Notes under the pieces: model-generated
Told to the model about the DNA's origin: nothing
Seen by the model: the letters and a program-made list of their open reading frames with translations, nothing else
Database searches by the model: none
Program-made: the position numbers and the translations under genes
Shown: one piece after another, positions 36,863 to 46,027 of the stretch
Position numbering within the stretch: position 1 is the stretch's first letter
Layout: every line of letters begins with the position of its first letter
Source: DASRJW01 sp964567755
GTDB lineage: Bacteria; Krumholzibacteriota; Krumholzibacteriia; G020349025
Assembly: GCA_964567755.1 (NCBI GenBank)
Contig: CAZMNW010000001.1
Location: 191,510 to 255,509, forward strand
Direction of reading: 5' to 3'
DNA: 64,000 bases

Positions 36863-38266
36863 TCATCGCACTTCGACGTGGCTCAACGGGATCCAACCGT
36901 CCGCGGTGCGCCCGGCGACTCCGAGGCGCACCGCGGGCGCGCGTGTGTCGCGATCCACCACGGCCACCGCGAGCTCGTAGACTCCACGCGGCAAATCATC
37001 GGGCACTTGCAGCACCGTGTCGATCGTGCGTGCGCCTGGGAGCCACGCCCGAATCGTCATCGCGCTCACGGACACGAACGGCTCGCCACCGGTCGCTGGC
37101 GCCAACCGAAAGGCCAGATGTGCGTCGAAGTACGGCGGCGCGACGCCAGTATTCTCCCACTCCATCGACAGTTGCAGTGCAGCTCCGGGCCGCGTCGTCG
37201 TCGCGTGACGCAGGCGGCGGAGAACGAGCCGATACCCCATATGGCGCAGCATGCGTTCCACTTGCGAACGGGAGCCTGTCGGCAAGGGAATCGACTTGTT
37301 GTTGATGTAGCTCGCGTGCAAATCGAGGGCATAATCGAAGATGGCGTCGATATCCCAGCCGCTCTGTTTCCACTTGCGCATGTCCCAGCAGCTCTCGAAG
37401 GCAACCGGTGCGGTGTGCCACGTATCCTGCGCATCCGTCTTTTCGACTTGCTGGCGGTAGAAATGATCCATGTGGTTCCAGGTCTTGGAAAAACCGCCCA
37501 TGTCGCCGAGACAGTCGGCGCGCCACCCGCAACCGCGTTGCACCGCCGCCCGCAGGCCCTCTTCATCGGCAACGAGCATCACCTTCGGAGTGCGGGGGAA
37601 GGCGCGACACCAGGCGTCGAGGATCGCCAGACGCGTCTCGAGACGCGGTAGCTCGAGCCCCGTGCCACTCATGTGCCACTCACCCCACAGTCCCACTGAA
37701 CCGATGTCGATCAGTTCCAGATCCGGGTGGCCGTCGTAACGCTGGCCCAAAGCGGCGATCAACCGGAAATGCGCGTCCTTAAACAGCGCCTGATCCATGT
37801 CCGGGACCCATCGCTGCGGTCCGTTTCCTTCGTACTGATACTCGAATCCCGGGCAACCCTTGTCGCGCAGCCACTGCGGCACATGGATGCTGGCGTCGTC
37901 GGTGCCTGCGCACATGATGCGCAAAGCCAACTTCTGACCGGCCCGGCGCGCGCGCCGCAAGAGATCGTCGAGCTTGGCGAAATCGATCGCCCCTTCGATG
38001 GGCTCGATTTCACTCCAATAGAGACGGAAGTATGCCGACGTGCTCGGCAAGCCCTCGAGGTTGACGTCGCCATCGGCGAAGCAATGGAACGTCTGCCATC
38101 CCATACCCGGGTTGGCCAAGAGCTCGTCCGTCGGTGTCGGTGTCACCGTGGCGTACTGGATCGGTGCCGCACAACCCCAAATGCCGAGAATCGCGGCGAT
38201 TGACCCTCGCCTCGCCCCGCGCCGATCCCGCGACTCCGAGCGGCGGCCTGTCGTTCCGCTGTTCAT
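36863..38266 (-). CDS. DUF4832 lipoprotein, glycosidase-like barrel
   Basis: A 467-residue probable lipoprotein (LGIWGC near residue 32). NPGMGWQTFH and YFRLYWSEIEPIEGAIDF near residues 50-95 resemble the TIM-barrel entry of family 42-like glycosidases; QRYDGHPDLELIDIGSVGLWGEWH carries a Glu in a position expected for a catalytic acid/base; the C-terminal 110 residues (MEWENTGVAPPYFDAHLAFRL) form the DUF4832 beta sandwich. A role in extracellular polysaccharide cleavage is inferred. Its ATG overlaps the stop of the serine hydrolase gene by four bases; it is the last gene of the train that starts near 45.6 kb. Confidence 0.75.
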   Translation of the reverse strand: MNSGTTGRRSESRDRRGARRGSIAAILGIWGCAAPIQYATVTPTPTDELLANPGMGWQTFHCFADGDVNLEGLPSTSAYFRLYWSEIEPIEGAIDFAKLDDLLRRARRAGQKLALRIMCAGTDDASIHVPQWLRDKGCPGFEYQYEGNGPQRWVPDMDQALFKDAHFRLIAALGQRYDGHPDLELIDIGSVGLWGEWHMSGTGLELPRLETRLAILDAWCRAFPRTPKVMLVADEEGLRAAVQRGCGWRADCLGDMGGFSKTWNHMDHFYRQQVEKTDAQDTWHTAPVAFESCWDMRKWKQSGWDIDAIFDYALDLHASYINNKSIPLPTGSRSQVERMLRHMGYRLVLRRLRHATTTRPGAALQLSMEWENTGVAPPYFDAHLAFRLAPATGGEPFVSVSAMTIRAWLPGARTIDTVLQVPDDLPRGVYELAVAVVDRDTRAPAVRLGVAGRTADGWIPLSHVEVR

Positions 38267-39909
38267 TCGATCTTCTTGGCGGTCTGGTCCAATCCACCTT
38301 GATGCAGGATCAGGCTCGTGACCTTGCCAGCATCATCTTGGATGAACGTGATTTGCGCTTCGATGACCTGGTAGAAGAACTTGCTCTCGGATTCGGCAAA
38401 CACAGGGAAGCGCGGCTGACTTCCGAGCTTGATCGCGAGATGATCGCCATCGAGGCGGACGTCGAAATGCATGCCTGGTGCAAGTTCGTACTTGCCGACA
38501 TACCGGGCGAGAAGGGCCGGATCGACGGCAACCTCGACACGCGCCGGCGGCTGGTAGTTCGCCAGTCGCTTGGCCTTGCGATCGCCGTTCTGGTGCAGCA
38601 CCACATGATCGACCGCGCCGCCGGTCCCGGCCACGAATGACAGTTGCGCATCGACGACTTTGAAGAAAAACTCCGTCTGCGACTCTGGGTAGACCGGGAA
38701 CTTGTCCTGGCCCGTGAGCTGCGCGAACAGCTGGTTTCCTTCGCGGGTGATGTGGAATACGAGGCCCGGCTGCAGCTCGTAGTATCCGATATACCGGTCC
38801 AACGTCGCATCCGCGACGGCCGCGACGGACCGCACCGGCTTCAACGCGAAGGCGGGCTCGAGCAAATGGAACCCGATATCGTCGATGTCCGACGTCGAGT
38901 TGCTGAGAACGACGACACCACGTTTCGTCGCGGGATCGAAGCCACAGAAGCTGCGGTAGCCTCCTGTCCCGCCATTGTGCCAAATGATCGCCCTGTCATT
39001 TTTCGTCCGCACATGCCAGCCCAGGGCGACGAACGACTCCGGCTGCCCCGTTTCGCAGCGTTCGCGATGTGTCGCTTGTAGTGCCGGTGCGAGCGGTGTT
39101 TCGTCCAGCAGCAGGTTTGCCCGCAGGAAGCGCAACATGTCCCGGGCGGTCGAACGCAAGGCTCCAGCCCCCGCGAGCGCGTCGAAATCCCAGTTCTTTG
39201 CTGGCGCGGTCCCCGCGTGGCCTCGAGCCAGACGCGATCGTTGCTCCGCCGACAGCTCGACGCTCGTGTCGTCGAGGCCCAGTGGAGCGCAGATCCGCTC
39301 GTGAACGAGCTCTGCGTAAGACATGCCGGAGCGCCGCGAAATGGCCAGCCCAAGCAGTCCAGCGCCAAGGTTCGAGTACTCGTACTGGGCGCCGATCTCT
39401 CGTGTGAGCTCGTACGTGGCGAGAAACTGCAGCAAATCGTCCTCGCCGTAATCCGCATACGGATTCCCCTCGTCCGCGGATGCGAAATTCTCCGGCATCC
39501 GTGGCAATCCCGACCGGTGCGTGGCGAGATGGCGCAGGGTGATTTGCTTGCCGTCGCGCGCCGGCACCGCGGCCGTGGAGGGAAGCAGCTGCCGGACCGG
39601 ATCATCCAAGCCGACGAGCCCACGCTGCGCCATTTCTGCCAAGAGAATGGCTGTGAACACCTTGGTGATCGATCCGATCTCGAAGATCGTGCTTTCGTCG
39701 ACGAGGCGCTCGGCATCCACGGCCATGCGGCCGCGACAGAGGGTCGTGGTTCCTTGCGCCTCCACGACCCCCACGACGAGTCCGACGCATTCGCCCTGCT
39801 CGATTCGCTGCGACACGTGATCGCGAACATCGGACGGGATGAGGTCGGCGGCCTGCGCTGTCGGCGCGGCGGCCAGAAGCAGGATCACGCAGGCGATCAC
39901 GTTCATCAT
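38263..39909 (-). CDS. Exported beta-lactamase-family serine hydrolase with two C-terminal DUF3471-like repeats
   Basis: A 548-residue exported protein (signal peptide ending TAQA-AD). Class C beta-lactamase/DD-peptidase motifs: SITK at 80-83 (nucleophile and Lys), YSN at 178-180, and HNGGTGGY (replacing KTG) near 320. The C-terminal 180 residues hold two copies of a lipocalin-like DUF3471 repeat: RYIGYYELQPGLVFHITREGNQLFAQLTGQ and RYVGKYELAPGMHFDVRLDGDHLAIKLGSQ. Likely an esterase or peptidase acting outside the cytoplasm. It starts with a four-base overlap on the CDF gene. Confidence 0.88.
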   Translation of the reverse strand: MMNVIACVILLLAAAPTAQAADLIPSDVRDHVSQRIEQGECVGLVVGVVEAQGTTTLCRGRMAVDAERLVDESTIFEIGSITKVFTAILLAEMAQRGLVGLDDPVRQLLPSTAAVPARDGKQITLRHLATHRSGLPRMPENFASADEGNPYADYGEDDLLQFLATYELTREIGAQYEYSNLGAGLLGLAISRRSGMSYAELVHERICAPLGLDDTSVELSAEQRSRLARGHAGTAPAKNWDFDALAGAGALRSTARDMLRFLRANLLLDETPLAPALQATHRERCETGQPESFVALGWHVRTKNDRAIIWHNGGTGGYRSFCGFDPATKRGVVVLSNSTSDIDDIGFHLLEPAFALKPVRSVAAVADATLDRYIGYYELQPGLVFHITREGNQLFAQLTGQDKFPVYPESQTEFFFKVVDAQLSFVAGTGGAVDHVVLHQNGDRKAKRLANYQPPARVEVAVDPALLARYVGKYELAPGMHFDVRLDGDHLAIKLGSQPRFPVFAESESKFFYQVIEAQITFIQDDAGKVTSLILHQGGLDQTAKKIE

Positions 39910-40901
39910 GGGTCCATCCCTTTCGCACCCATGCCCTCGTTCGCGGGCGTCACGTCACCAAACGCGCCGGCGACAGGGAAAGAGGCTGGCGGACAGGGTT
40001 CACATGCTGGCTCCGCGCTCGCGGCCGGGGAAGGCGAATCGTCACGTCCTTCGACCTGAAGCGTGGTGTGATCGAGACCGAAACGCTCGCGCAGCCGCCG
40101 GTTGATGCCCGCGATGACCGCGTCCCGATCGACCTCCTTGGGTGTCACGACGTGCGCGGAGAGACACACACGTCCGGATGTGATCGTCCACACGTGCAAA
40201 TCGTGAACGTCGCGTACACCGTGCTGCTCCAGGATCACGCCCCGCACTTGGGCAACGTCGAGGTGCCGCGGCGCGGCTTCCATGAGCACATCGGTGGCTT
40301 CGCGCATCAGGATCCAAATGCGCGGCACGATGAATGCGGCGATGAGCAGCGACAGAATCGAATCGGCGCGAACCCAGCCGAACTGCATTTGCATCCACGC
40401 GGAAACGATGACGCCTGCCGAAGCCAACATGTCGGAGAGCACTTCCAGATAGGCCCCGCGCATGTTGAGGCTGGCGCGCGCACCCGTTCGCAGCACGCGC
40501 ACGCCGATCAAGTTGACCCCGAGACCCAAGCAACCGAGCAGCAAGACCGGAACTGGATCGACAGGCGCCGGCACACGCAAGCGCTCGATGGCTTCACGCG
40601 CGACGAAGAATGTGACGAGCGCGAGGAGCACCGCGTTGGCGACTGCCGCCAAGATCTCGGCGCGATAATGGCCGTACGTTCGCTGTGGCGGCGACGGGCG
40701 AGCGCCATACCACATGGCGAAGAGCGCCAGACCGAGAGCGCTGGCATCGGACAACATGTGCCCGGCGTCGGCGAGCAGCACCAGCGAGCCGCTCCACAGA
40801 CCCCCCGCCAGTTCGAGCAACATGACCACGCAGGTGAGCGCGAGAATCAGCACCAGCTTGCGGCGATTCCCCGTCGCTGTGGTGGTGTGGTTGCCGGACA
40901 T
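39906..40901 (-). CDS. Cation diffusion facilitator metal exporter (CzcD/ZitB type)
   Basis: A 331-residue CDF protein with six membrane spans. LLADAGHMLSDASALGLALFA (HxxxD in span 2) and LEVLSDMLASAGVIVSAWM (second DxxxD-type site in span 5) form the zinc-binding site of zinc/cadmium/proton antiporters; YGHYRAEILAA is the loop signature. The C-terminal cytoplasmic domain (HGVRDVHDLHVWTITSGRVCLSAHVV) is normal; a Pro/Ala/Cys tail of about 30 residues follows. AGGAGG lies just before the ATG at 40901, and longer in-frame sequence upstream is not membrane-like. Metals other than zinc are possible. Confidence 0.92.
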   Translation of the reverse strand: MSGNHTTTATGNRRKLVLILALTCVVMLLELAGGLWSGSLVLLADAGHMLSDASALGLALFAMWYGARPSPPQRTYGHYRAEILAAVANAVLLALVTFFVAREAIERLRVPAPVDPVPVLLLGCLGLGVNLIGVRVLRTGARASLNMRGAYLEVLSDMLASAGVIVSAWMQMQFGWVRADSILSLLIAAFIVPRIWILMREATDVLMEAAPRHLDVAQVRGVILEQHGVRDVHDLHVWTITSGRVCLSAHVVTPKEVDRDAVIAGINRRLRERFGLDHTTLQVEGRDDSPSPAASAEPACEPCPPASFPVAGAFGDVTPANEGMGAKGMDP

Positions 40902-40930
40902 GTTTCCTCCTGCGGCGCGCGATCGCGCCA

Positions 40931-41485
40931 TCAGCGCGGGCGGCAGGCGACGAAGATCAGGTTGCGAAAGAGCCGGCGCAGCAGCGGGCGCACGCCAGGC
41001 ACGAGCTCCGAAGTATTCACTTCGCGCCAACGCACGATCTCGAAGCCTGCTTTGTCCAACAGCCAGCGCAGTTCGTCGGCTGCGAACTCGTGGAAGTGCT
41101 CCGGGCTCTTGCCGAACAACCACTCCCATGGATGCCGGCGCGGCACGGTCAGGACCAGTACGCCGCCGGGCTGCAGCACCTCGCGGCAGCCATCGAGAAC
41201 GAAGAGCGGGTTCATCAGATGTTCGAAGATCTCGAAAGCCGTGATGGTAGCCCAGGGCCCCGGACAGAAGCTCGGCAGTGACTCACGATCGAGATCGTGC
41301 ATGTCCGTATGATGCGGATGGACTTGGAACCGTTGCGACATCGAGCGTGCAAGCGCGTTCGGTGGCCCAAGGTCGAGGAACGGTTCCGCGAGCGTATCGA
41401 CGCTGTCGAGCGTCGCACGAAAGCGCCGGCGCGCCGCGCGTTCGTAGGCTTCGCTCGCCACCGGGACTTCGCTCTGGATGCTCAT
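40931..41485 (-). CDS. SAM-dependent methyltransferase-like protein
   Basis: A 184-residue protein of the Methyltransf_11/23 type. The acidic motif II and post-motifs are clear (ITAFEIFEHLMNPLFVLDGCREVLQPGGVLVLTVPRRHPWEWLFG), but the glycine-rich motif I is weak (FLDLGPPNALAR), so SAM binding is less certain than in the enzyme at 5750. HEFAADELRWLLDKAGFEIVRW is the usual C-terminal segment. It starts in a four-base overlap with the lipB stop and is followed 29 bases later by the CDF gene. Confidence 0.75.
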   Translation of the reverse strand: MSIQSEVPVASEAYERAARRRFRATLDSVDTLAEPFLDLGPPNALARSMSQRFQVHPHHTDMHDLDRESLPSFCPGPWATITAFEIFEHLMNPLFVLDGCREVLQPGGVLVLTVPRRHPWEWLFGKSPEHFHEFAADELRWLLDKAGFEIVRWREVNTSELVPGVRPLLRRLFRNLIFVACRPR

Positions 41486-42171
41486 CGAAACTGCACGCGC
41501 CGCGCGAATACGACGCCGAACTCCTGTGCGAACCGTTCGGCCACTGCGGCCACCGTGGGCGGGTCCGGCAGCAACTCGGCCATGGACGTGACTGCGCTGC
41601 CGGCGAGGCCACAAGGAACGATAAGATCGAAGTAACGCAAATCGGTGCGCACGTTGAGGGCGATCCCGTGCGACGTGATCCAACGCGACACCCGGACGCC
41701 GATGGCCGCGATCTTGGCGGGCGGAGCCCCCTCGCGCTCGACCCAGACACCCGTGCGACCTGTCACGACGTGTCCGCGTACGCCCCAGCTCGCCAGCACA
41801 CGCAGCAGCACGCGCTCCAGATCGCGGACGTAACGATGCAGATCGCACCGGTCGGGCGCGAGATCGACGATCGGGTACGCCACCAGCTGGCCGGGCCCGT
41901 GATAGGTCACGTCCCCGCCGCGGCCGCATTCGAAGAGCTCGACGCCCAGAGCCGCGAGGCGCGCGCGATCGGCGAGCACATGCGTCTCGCGCGCGTTGCG
42001 CCCCAGCGTCAGCACGTGCGGGTGCTCGAGCAGCCACAAGCGATCGGCGCACTGGCCGGCGGCGCGCAGCGACACACGCTGCGCTTGCATCTCCAGCGCC
42101 TCAGCATACGGGACGACGCCGAGAAATTCGGCCTCGCACAACGGTGCCGCTTCCGTCGCGATCGAATCCAT
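41482..42171 (-). CDS. lipB: Octanoyl-ACP:protein octanoyltransferase
   Basis: A 229-residue LipB. RGGDVTYHGPGQLVAYPI at 84-101 is the family signature; the catalytic pair is Lys153 (PAKIAAIG) and Cys187 (VPCGLAG, with the following SVTSM-like AVTSM). It moves octanoate from acyl carrier protein to the lipoyl domain Lys of E2 subunits, before LipA (24618-25478) adds sulfur. It lies 40 bases after the E2 gene that encodes one such acceptor, a functional pairing. Confidence 0.95.
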   Translation of the reverse strand: MDSIATEAAPLCEAEFLGVVPYAEALEMQAQRVSLRAAGQCADRLWLLEHPHVLTLGRNARETHVLADRARLAALGVELFECGRGGDVTYHGPGQLVAYPIVDLAPDRCDLHRYVRDLERVLLRVLASWGVRGHVVTGRTGVWVEREGAPPAKIAAIGVRVSRWITSHGIALNVRTDLRYFDLIVPCGLAGSAVTSMAELLPDPPTVAAVAERFAQEFGVVFARRVQFR

Positions 42172-42211
42172 CGCACCGATCCCCTCTGGGTGCGTGCAGC
42201 GCCCTCGCCTC

Positions 42212-43579
42212 TTACAGCAGCGCCTTGAAGTCCGCCGTTTCGAGTGTCTTCTTCAGACTGCCCATGAACTGATCGGCCACCGCCCCATCGATGATGCGGT
42301 GATCGTAGGAAAGGCACGTGTACATCATGGGCTTGATGACGATGGCGTCGTTGTCGATCACGCGCACGCGCTTCTCGATCATGCCCATGCCGAGGATCGC
42401 TACCTGCGGCTGGCTGATGATGGGCGTGCCGAACAGGCTGCCGAAGACACCCGGGTTGGTCACCGTGAACGTCCCGCCCTGGACTTCCTCTGGCTTGAGC
42501 TGCTTGCCGCGTGCCCGGTTCGCCAGGTCCGCGATCCGATTGTTGATGCCCACCAAGGACAGTTCGTCGGCATGATGGATGACGGGCACGATGAGACCCC
42601 AATCGAGCGCCACCGCGATCCCGACATTGATATCCTTCTTGTACACGACGTTGTCGCCATCCACCGAGGCATTGACGATCGGTACGGCGCGCAGCGCCTC
42701 GACACACGCTTTGACCACGAATGGTGTGATCGTGAGCTTCTGGCCATGGCGTCTCATGAAGTCGTCTTGCACCTGATGGCGCGTGTTCATGATGTTGCTG
42801 CAGTCCATCTCGTAGATCGTGTGCACGTGCGCCGAGGTGCGCTTCGACATCACCATGTGCTCGGCGATCCGCTTGCGCATGAGCGACATCGGTTCGACGA
42901 CGACATTGTCCCCCGGGCGGAAGATGGGCCCCGTGGGCATGGGTGCGGACGGGAGCGCTTCGTGCTGGGTTGCGAGCGTCGGCGCCACGGCAGGACCTCC
43001 GGCTTCCAGGTGGGCGAGAAGGTCCTTCTTCGTCACGCGCCCGGAGATCCCCGTGCCCTGGATCCGTGAGATGTCGACGCCTTCATCCTTGGCGATGCGG
43101 CGAACGAGTGGCGTCGAGCGCGTGCGGCGCAACTCCTCGACGCTCTCGGGAGCGTGCCCCGTCGGCGTCGTCGGTTCGCGCAACGCCGTTGTCACCGTCG
43201 CCGCTTGGGCGGCGGCCGCGGCCGGCGCCGGCGTGTGGGCGACCGGGCTACGGGCAGGTGGCGTCGTGGCCGGCCTCGCCGGCGCGGGTGGCGCAGCTGC
43301 TGCCGCAGGCGGTGCCTTGGTCGCGGCGGCCTCGGCGGCGCTCTCGGCGATGATCCCGACTACCGTGTTCACCTCGACCGTCTGCCCCTCCCCGACTTTG
43401 ATCTCGGCCAGCACCCCGGCCGCGGGCGAGGGAATCTCGGCATCCACTTTGTCGGTCGAGATCTCGAACAGGGGCTCGTCGCGCCGCACCGCATCGCCCG
43501 GCTTCTTCAACCACTTCGTGATCGTTCCTTCCGCGATGCTCTCCCCCATTTGGGGCATGATGACATCGGTCTTCGCCAT
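42212..43579 (-). CDS. 2-oxoacid dehydrogenase E2, dihydrolipoamide acyltransferase
   Basis: A 455-residue E2 with one lipoyl domain (residues 1-80, lipoylated Lys44 in STDKVDAEIP), an Ala/Pro-rich linker (about 82-145), a peripheral-subunit-binding domain (155-190, TPLVRRIAKDEGVDISRIQGTGISG) and a catalytic domain whose active site is HRIIDG (His427, Asp431). The lipoyl segment MPQMGESIAEGTITKW is most like the branched-chain or 2-oxoglutarate type; pyruvate cannot be excluded. ATG at 43579 has GGAGAGG close upstream. It follows E1-beta by 46 bases and precedes lipB by 40. Confidence 0.93.
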   Translation of the reverse strand: MAKTDVIMPQMGESIAEGTITKWLKKPGDAVRRDEPLFEISTDKVDAEIPSPAAGVLAEIKVGEGQTVEVNTVVGIIAESAAEAAATKAPPAAAAAPPAPARPATTPPARSPVAHTPAPAAAAAQAATVTTALREPTTPTGHAPESVEELRRTRSTPLVRRIAKDEGVDISRIQGTGISGRVTKKDLLAHLEAGGPAVAPTLATQHEALPSAPMPTGPIFRPGDNVVVEPMSLMRKRIAEHMVMSKRTSAHVHTIYEMDCSNIMNTRHQVQDDFMRRHGQKLTITPFVVKACVEALRAVPIVNASVDGDNVVYKKDINVGIAVALDWGLIVPVIHHADELSLVGINNRIADLANRARGKQLKPEEVQGGTFTVTNPGVFGSLFGTPIISQPQVAILGMGMIEKRVRVIDNDAIVIKPMMYTCLSYDHRIIDGAVADQFMGSLKKTLETADFKALL

Positions 43580-43625
43580 TGCCTCTCCGATCTCCACGTC
43601 GTGTTTCGAGCCCCAGTGAAAAACC

Positions 43626-44600
43626 CTAATAAGCTGCCAGTTCCTCGCAGGCGCGCACGATGTCGGCGAGCTGTGGCAGGAACGCGTCCTCCAACGGCGC
43701 ACTGTACGGCACCGGGCAGTCGCGTGCTGTCACACGCACGATCGGGCCGTCGAGGAATTCGAAAGCCGATTCCGCCAACAGCGCCGCGATTTCGCCGCCG
43801 ACGCCGCCTGTGCGCGTGTCCTCGTGCACGATGACCGCCTTGCTCGTTCGCTGCACCGACTCGATCACGGTGCGCCGATCCAGCGGCAGCAACGTGCGCA
43901 GATCAACGACCTCTGCCTCGATTCCTCGTGCAGCCAGCTGCGCCGCCGCCTCCATGCAGCGGTGCACCATGGCGCCGTAGGTGAGCAGCGAAACATCGCG
44001 GCCGCTTCTCCGCACCAACGCTTTGCCGATCGGCACCTCATAGTCCGTGTCCGGCACATCATCTTTGATGCGCCGGTAGAGCATCTTGTGCTCGAGGTAG
44101 ATCACCGGATCCGGATCACGAATGGCCGCCTTGAGCAGACCCTTGGCGTCGTACGCCGTCGCCGGCTGCACGATCTTGAGACCCGGCACGTGCTGCAACC
44201 AGCCTTCGGGGTTCTGGGAGTGGAACGGGCCGGCGCGCACGCCGCCGCCGCTCGGACCGCGCACCACCAGCGGCATCGGTTCGCCCCAGCGCCAGTGGCT
44301 CTTGGCAATGAAGTTCACCAACTGATCGAAGGCGTTGGCGATGAAATCGATGAACTGGATCTCGACAACCGGCCGCATGCCCATGAGAGCGGCTCCGGCC
44401 GCAGCTCCCATCATTCCCGATTCGACGATGGGGGTATCAATGACGCGGTCGGGTCCGAAGCGCGCCAAGAAGCCTTCGGTCACCTTGAAGGCGCCGCCAT
44501 ACTCGGCGATGTCCTCCCCCATGAGGAAGACGCTCGGGTCGCGCTCCATTTCTTCCCCGAGCGCCTGGCGAATGGCCTCGAGGTACGTCGTCTGTGCCAC
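43626..44600 (-). CDS. 2-oxoacid dehydrogenase E1 component, beta subunit
   Basis: A 324-residue beta subunit of the heterotetrameric E1. GEDIAEYGGAFKVTEGF near 28-44, DTPIVESGMMGAAAGAALMGMRPVVEIQF (the Glu that activates thiamine diphosphate) and AGPFHSQNPEGWLQHVPGLKIVQPATAYDAKG are typical of PdhB/BkdA2/AcoB. It needs an alpha subunit, which is not encoded in this window although alpha normally precedes beta; the preceding gene is instead a GAF sensor. It is followed by the E2 gene on the same strand. Confidence 0.93.
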   Translation of the reverse strand: MAQTTYLEAIRQALGEEMERDPSVFLMGEDIAEYGGAFKVTEGFLARFGPDRVIDTPIVESGMMGAAAGAALMGMRPVVEIQFIDFIANAFDQLVNFIAKSHWRWGEPMPLVVRGPSGGGVRAGPFHSQNPEGWLQHVPGLKIVQPATAYDAKGLLKAAIRDPDPVIYLEHKMLYRRIKDDVPDTDYEVPIGKALVRRSGRDVSLLTYGAMVHRCMEAAAQLAARGIEAEVVDLRTLLPLDRRTVIESVQRTSKAVIVHEDTRTGGVGGEIAALLAESAFEFLDGPIVRVTARDCPVPYSAPLEDAFLPQLADIVRACEELAAY

Positions 44601-44699
44601 CGGATCACCCCGACGCAGAATAACGGATGCACGCCGAGTTCGGCGAGGGCGCGGAACTTCAAGTGTGGATTGGGATTCTGGAGCGGGCCCTGAGAGCGC

Positions 44700-45599
44700 T
44701 CAGACGCTGGAGGGCGCGCTTTGCGTGCGGGCGCGATTGGCGGCTTGCAGCGCCTGGATCGTCTGGCGCATCCAGTCGGCCTGCTCGGCGTGGCGGATGC
44801 AGGCGCCCGCGTTTTCTGCGAAGACTTGCAGGGCTTGCAGGTCATCCTCACCGAAGTGAATCGCCGGCGACGTGCTGCCGACGTTGAGCACGCCGACCAG
44901 CTCGCCGCGCACGCAGATGGGAACGATCATCGCCTCGCACGGAACCTTGCCTTCAGTCTTGGTGGACGGCATGTTCTTCATGTCGTCGGGACCGAGGATG
45001 CGTGGCTCGCCGCGCTGCGCCACCCAACCGGCGATGCCCTGCCCCAACGGTTCGCGGCACCCCAAGGCCCGCGACATGTCGCTGTTGCCGGTGGCGGACT
45101 GGACGACCAACTCTTGCGTGGACGTGTCGACCAGCATGAGTGAAACACGGTCGCACTCGAAAATTTCTTTGCAGGTCTTGGTGATGGCGTCGAACACATT
45201 CTGCGTGTTGGTCTCGTTGCCCATGATGCGGCTGACGTTGAGAAGCGCCATCAGGCGCTGGTGCTGTTGCTGGATGCGCGCGGAGCGTTCCTTCTCCAAG
45301 CCCTGGAGTTTGCCGAGAAGTGTGGTCAGGCTACGCTGTTGTGTCGTGAGATAAATGACGTACCCAGTGACCGCGATCCCCAAGGCCGCGAGCAAAACGA
45401 TGTCGGTGTTCACCCACGGCCACGGGCTTTCGATCCGCCGCCGCAGCATCATGAACAGTGTGGAAGCCAGACCCAGGGTCGAAATGACAGAAATACCTAC
45501 GAGCATGTACCAGTTCGACCAGGTACGGCGTTCGAGTGTAGCGAGCGATTGGCCGGCCACCGCTGGGCCCGTTTTCCGTACCGTGGGTTTGGCGCGCAT
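44700..45599 (-). CDS. Membrane-anchored GAF domain protein
   Basis: A 299-residue protein with two membrane spans (about 31-50 and 65-84), a short coiled coil (QRSLTTLLGKLQGLEKERSARIQQQHQRL) and one GAF domain (about 130-280: VFDAITKTCKEIFECDRVSLMLVD, GQGIAGWVAQRGEPRIL, AMIVPICVRGELVGVLNVGS). No output domain such as kinase, GGDEF or HD is attached, so it may signal through a partner or act as a scaffold. The ligand is unknown. It precedes E1-beta by about 100 bases on the same strand. Confidence 0.85.
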   Translation of the reverse strand: MRAKPTVRKTGPAVAGQSLATLERRTWSNWYMLVGISVISTLGLASTLFMMLRRRIESPWPWVNTDIVLLAALGIAVTGYVIYLTTQQRSLTTLLGKLQGLEKERSARIQQQHQRLMALLNVSRIMGNETNTQNVFDAITKTCKEIFECDRVSLMLVDTSTQELVVQSATGNSDMSRALGCREPLGQGIAGWVAQRGEPRILGPDDMKNMPSTKTEGKVPCEAMIVPICVRGELVGVLNVGSTSPAIHFGEDDLQALQVFAENAGACIRHAEQADWMRQTIQALQAANRARTQSAPSSV

Positions 45600-45692
45600 C
45601 GGATGCTCCTGGCGAACTGCGCCGCGATCGGCGCATTGTGGGTCGAACCCCCAACGAGCGCCGGGAGCAATGTGCGTGCCCGGATGTCCTGA

Positions 45693-46010
45693 TCACTCTC
45701 CTGACGTTTCCAACCCTTGGATGGATGCGTGCATGTCCTCGCCGAAGCGGGTCTTGCAGTTTCCCGAGCAGAAACGCATCGCGTAGGATCCTACGGTGAG
45801 CGCGTGCTCGGCCTTCCCTGCCATCTGCAGCTGGCACCCGGCGCAGTTCGCGACCACTTTGTCGGCCGTCCCATCCACCGCATCGGCTTGCGCCAGGATG
45901 GATTCCTCCGCCGGCTGCAGGGTCACTGGGGGGGGACCCTTGTCGGCGCAAGCACCAATCGACGTCACCCCGATCACCGTCGCACAAACGAACCAGAGCT
46001 TTCTCGACAT
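45693..46010 (-). CDS. Small Cys-containing lipoprotein of the efflux operon
   Basis: A 105-residue lipoprotein: signal peptide with lipobox SIGAC (Cys21), then NCAGCQLQMAGKAEHALTVGSYAMRFCSGNCKTRFGED. The pair of motifs CxxC and CxxxC with conserved hydrophobic spacing resembles TRASH/YHS-like metal sites, so it probably binds copper or a similar metal in the periplasm. AGGAGG stands six bases before the ATG at 46010. It lies 17 bases after the CusA-like gene and is the last gene of the metal efflux operon. Function inferred from motif and position. Confidence 0.7.
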   Translation of the reverse strand: MSRKLWFVCATVIGVTSIGACADKGPPPVTLQPAEESILAQADAVDGTADKVVANCAGCQLQMAGKAEHALTVGSYAMRFCSGNCKTRFGEDMHASIQGLETSGE

Positions 46011-46027
46011 TGCGCGCCTCCTTCGGC

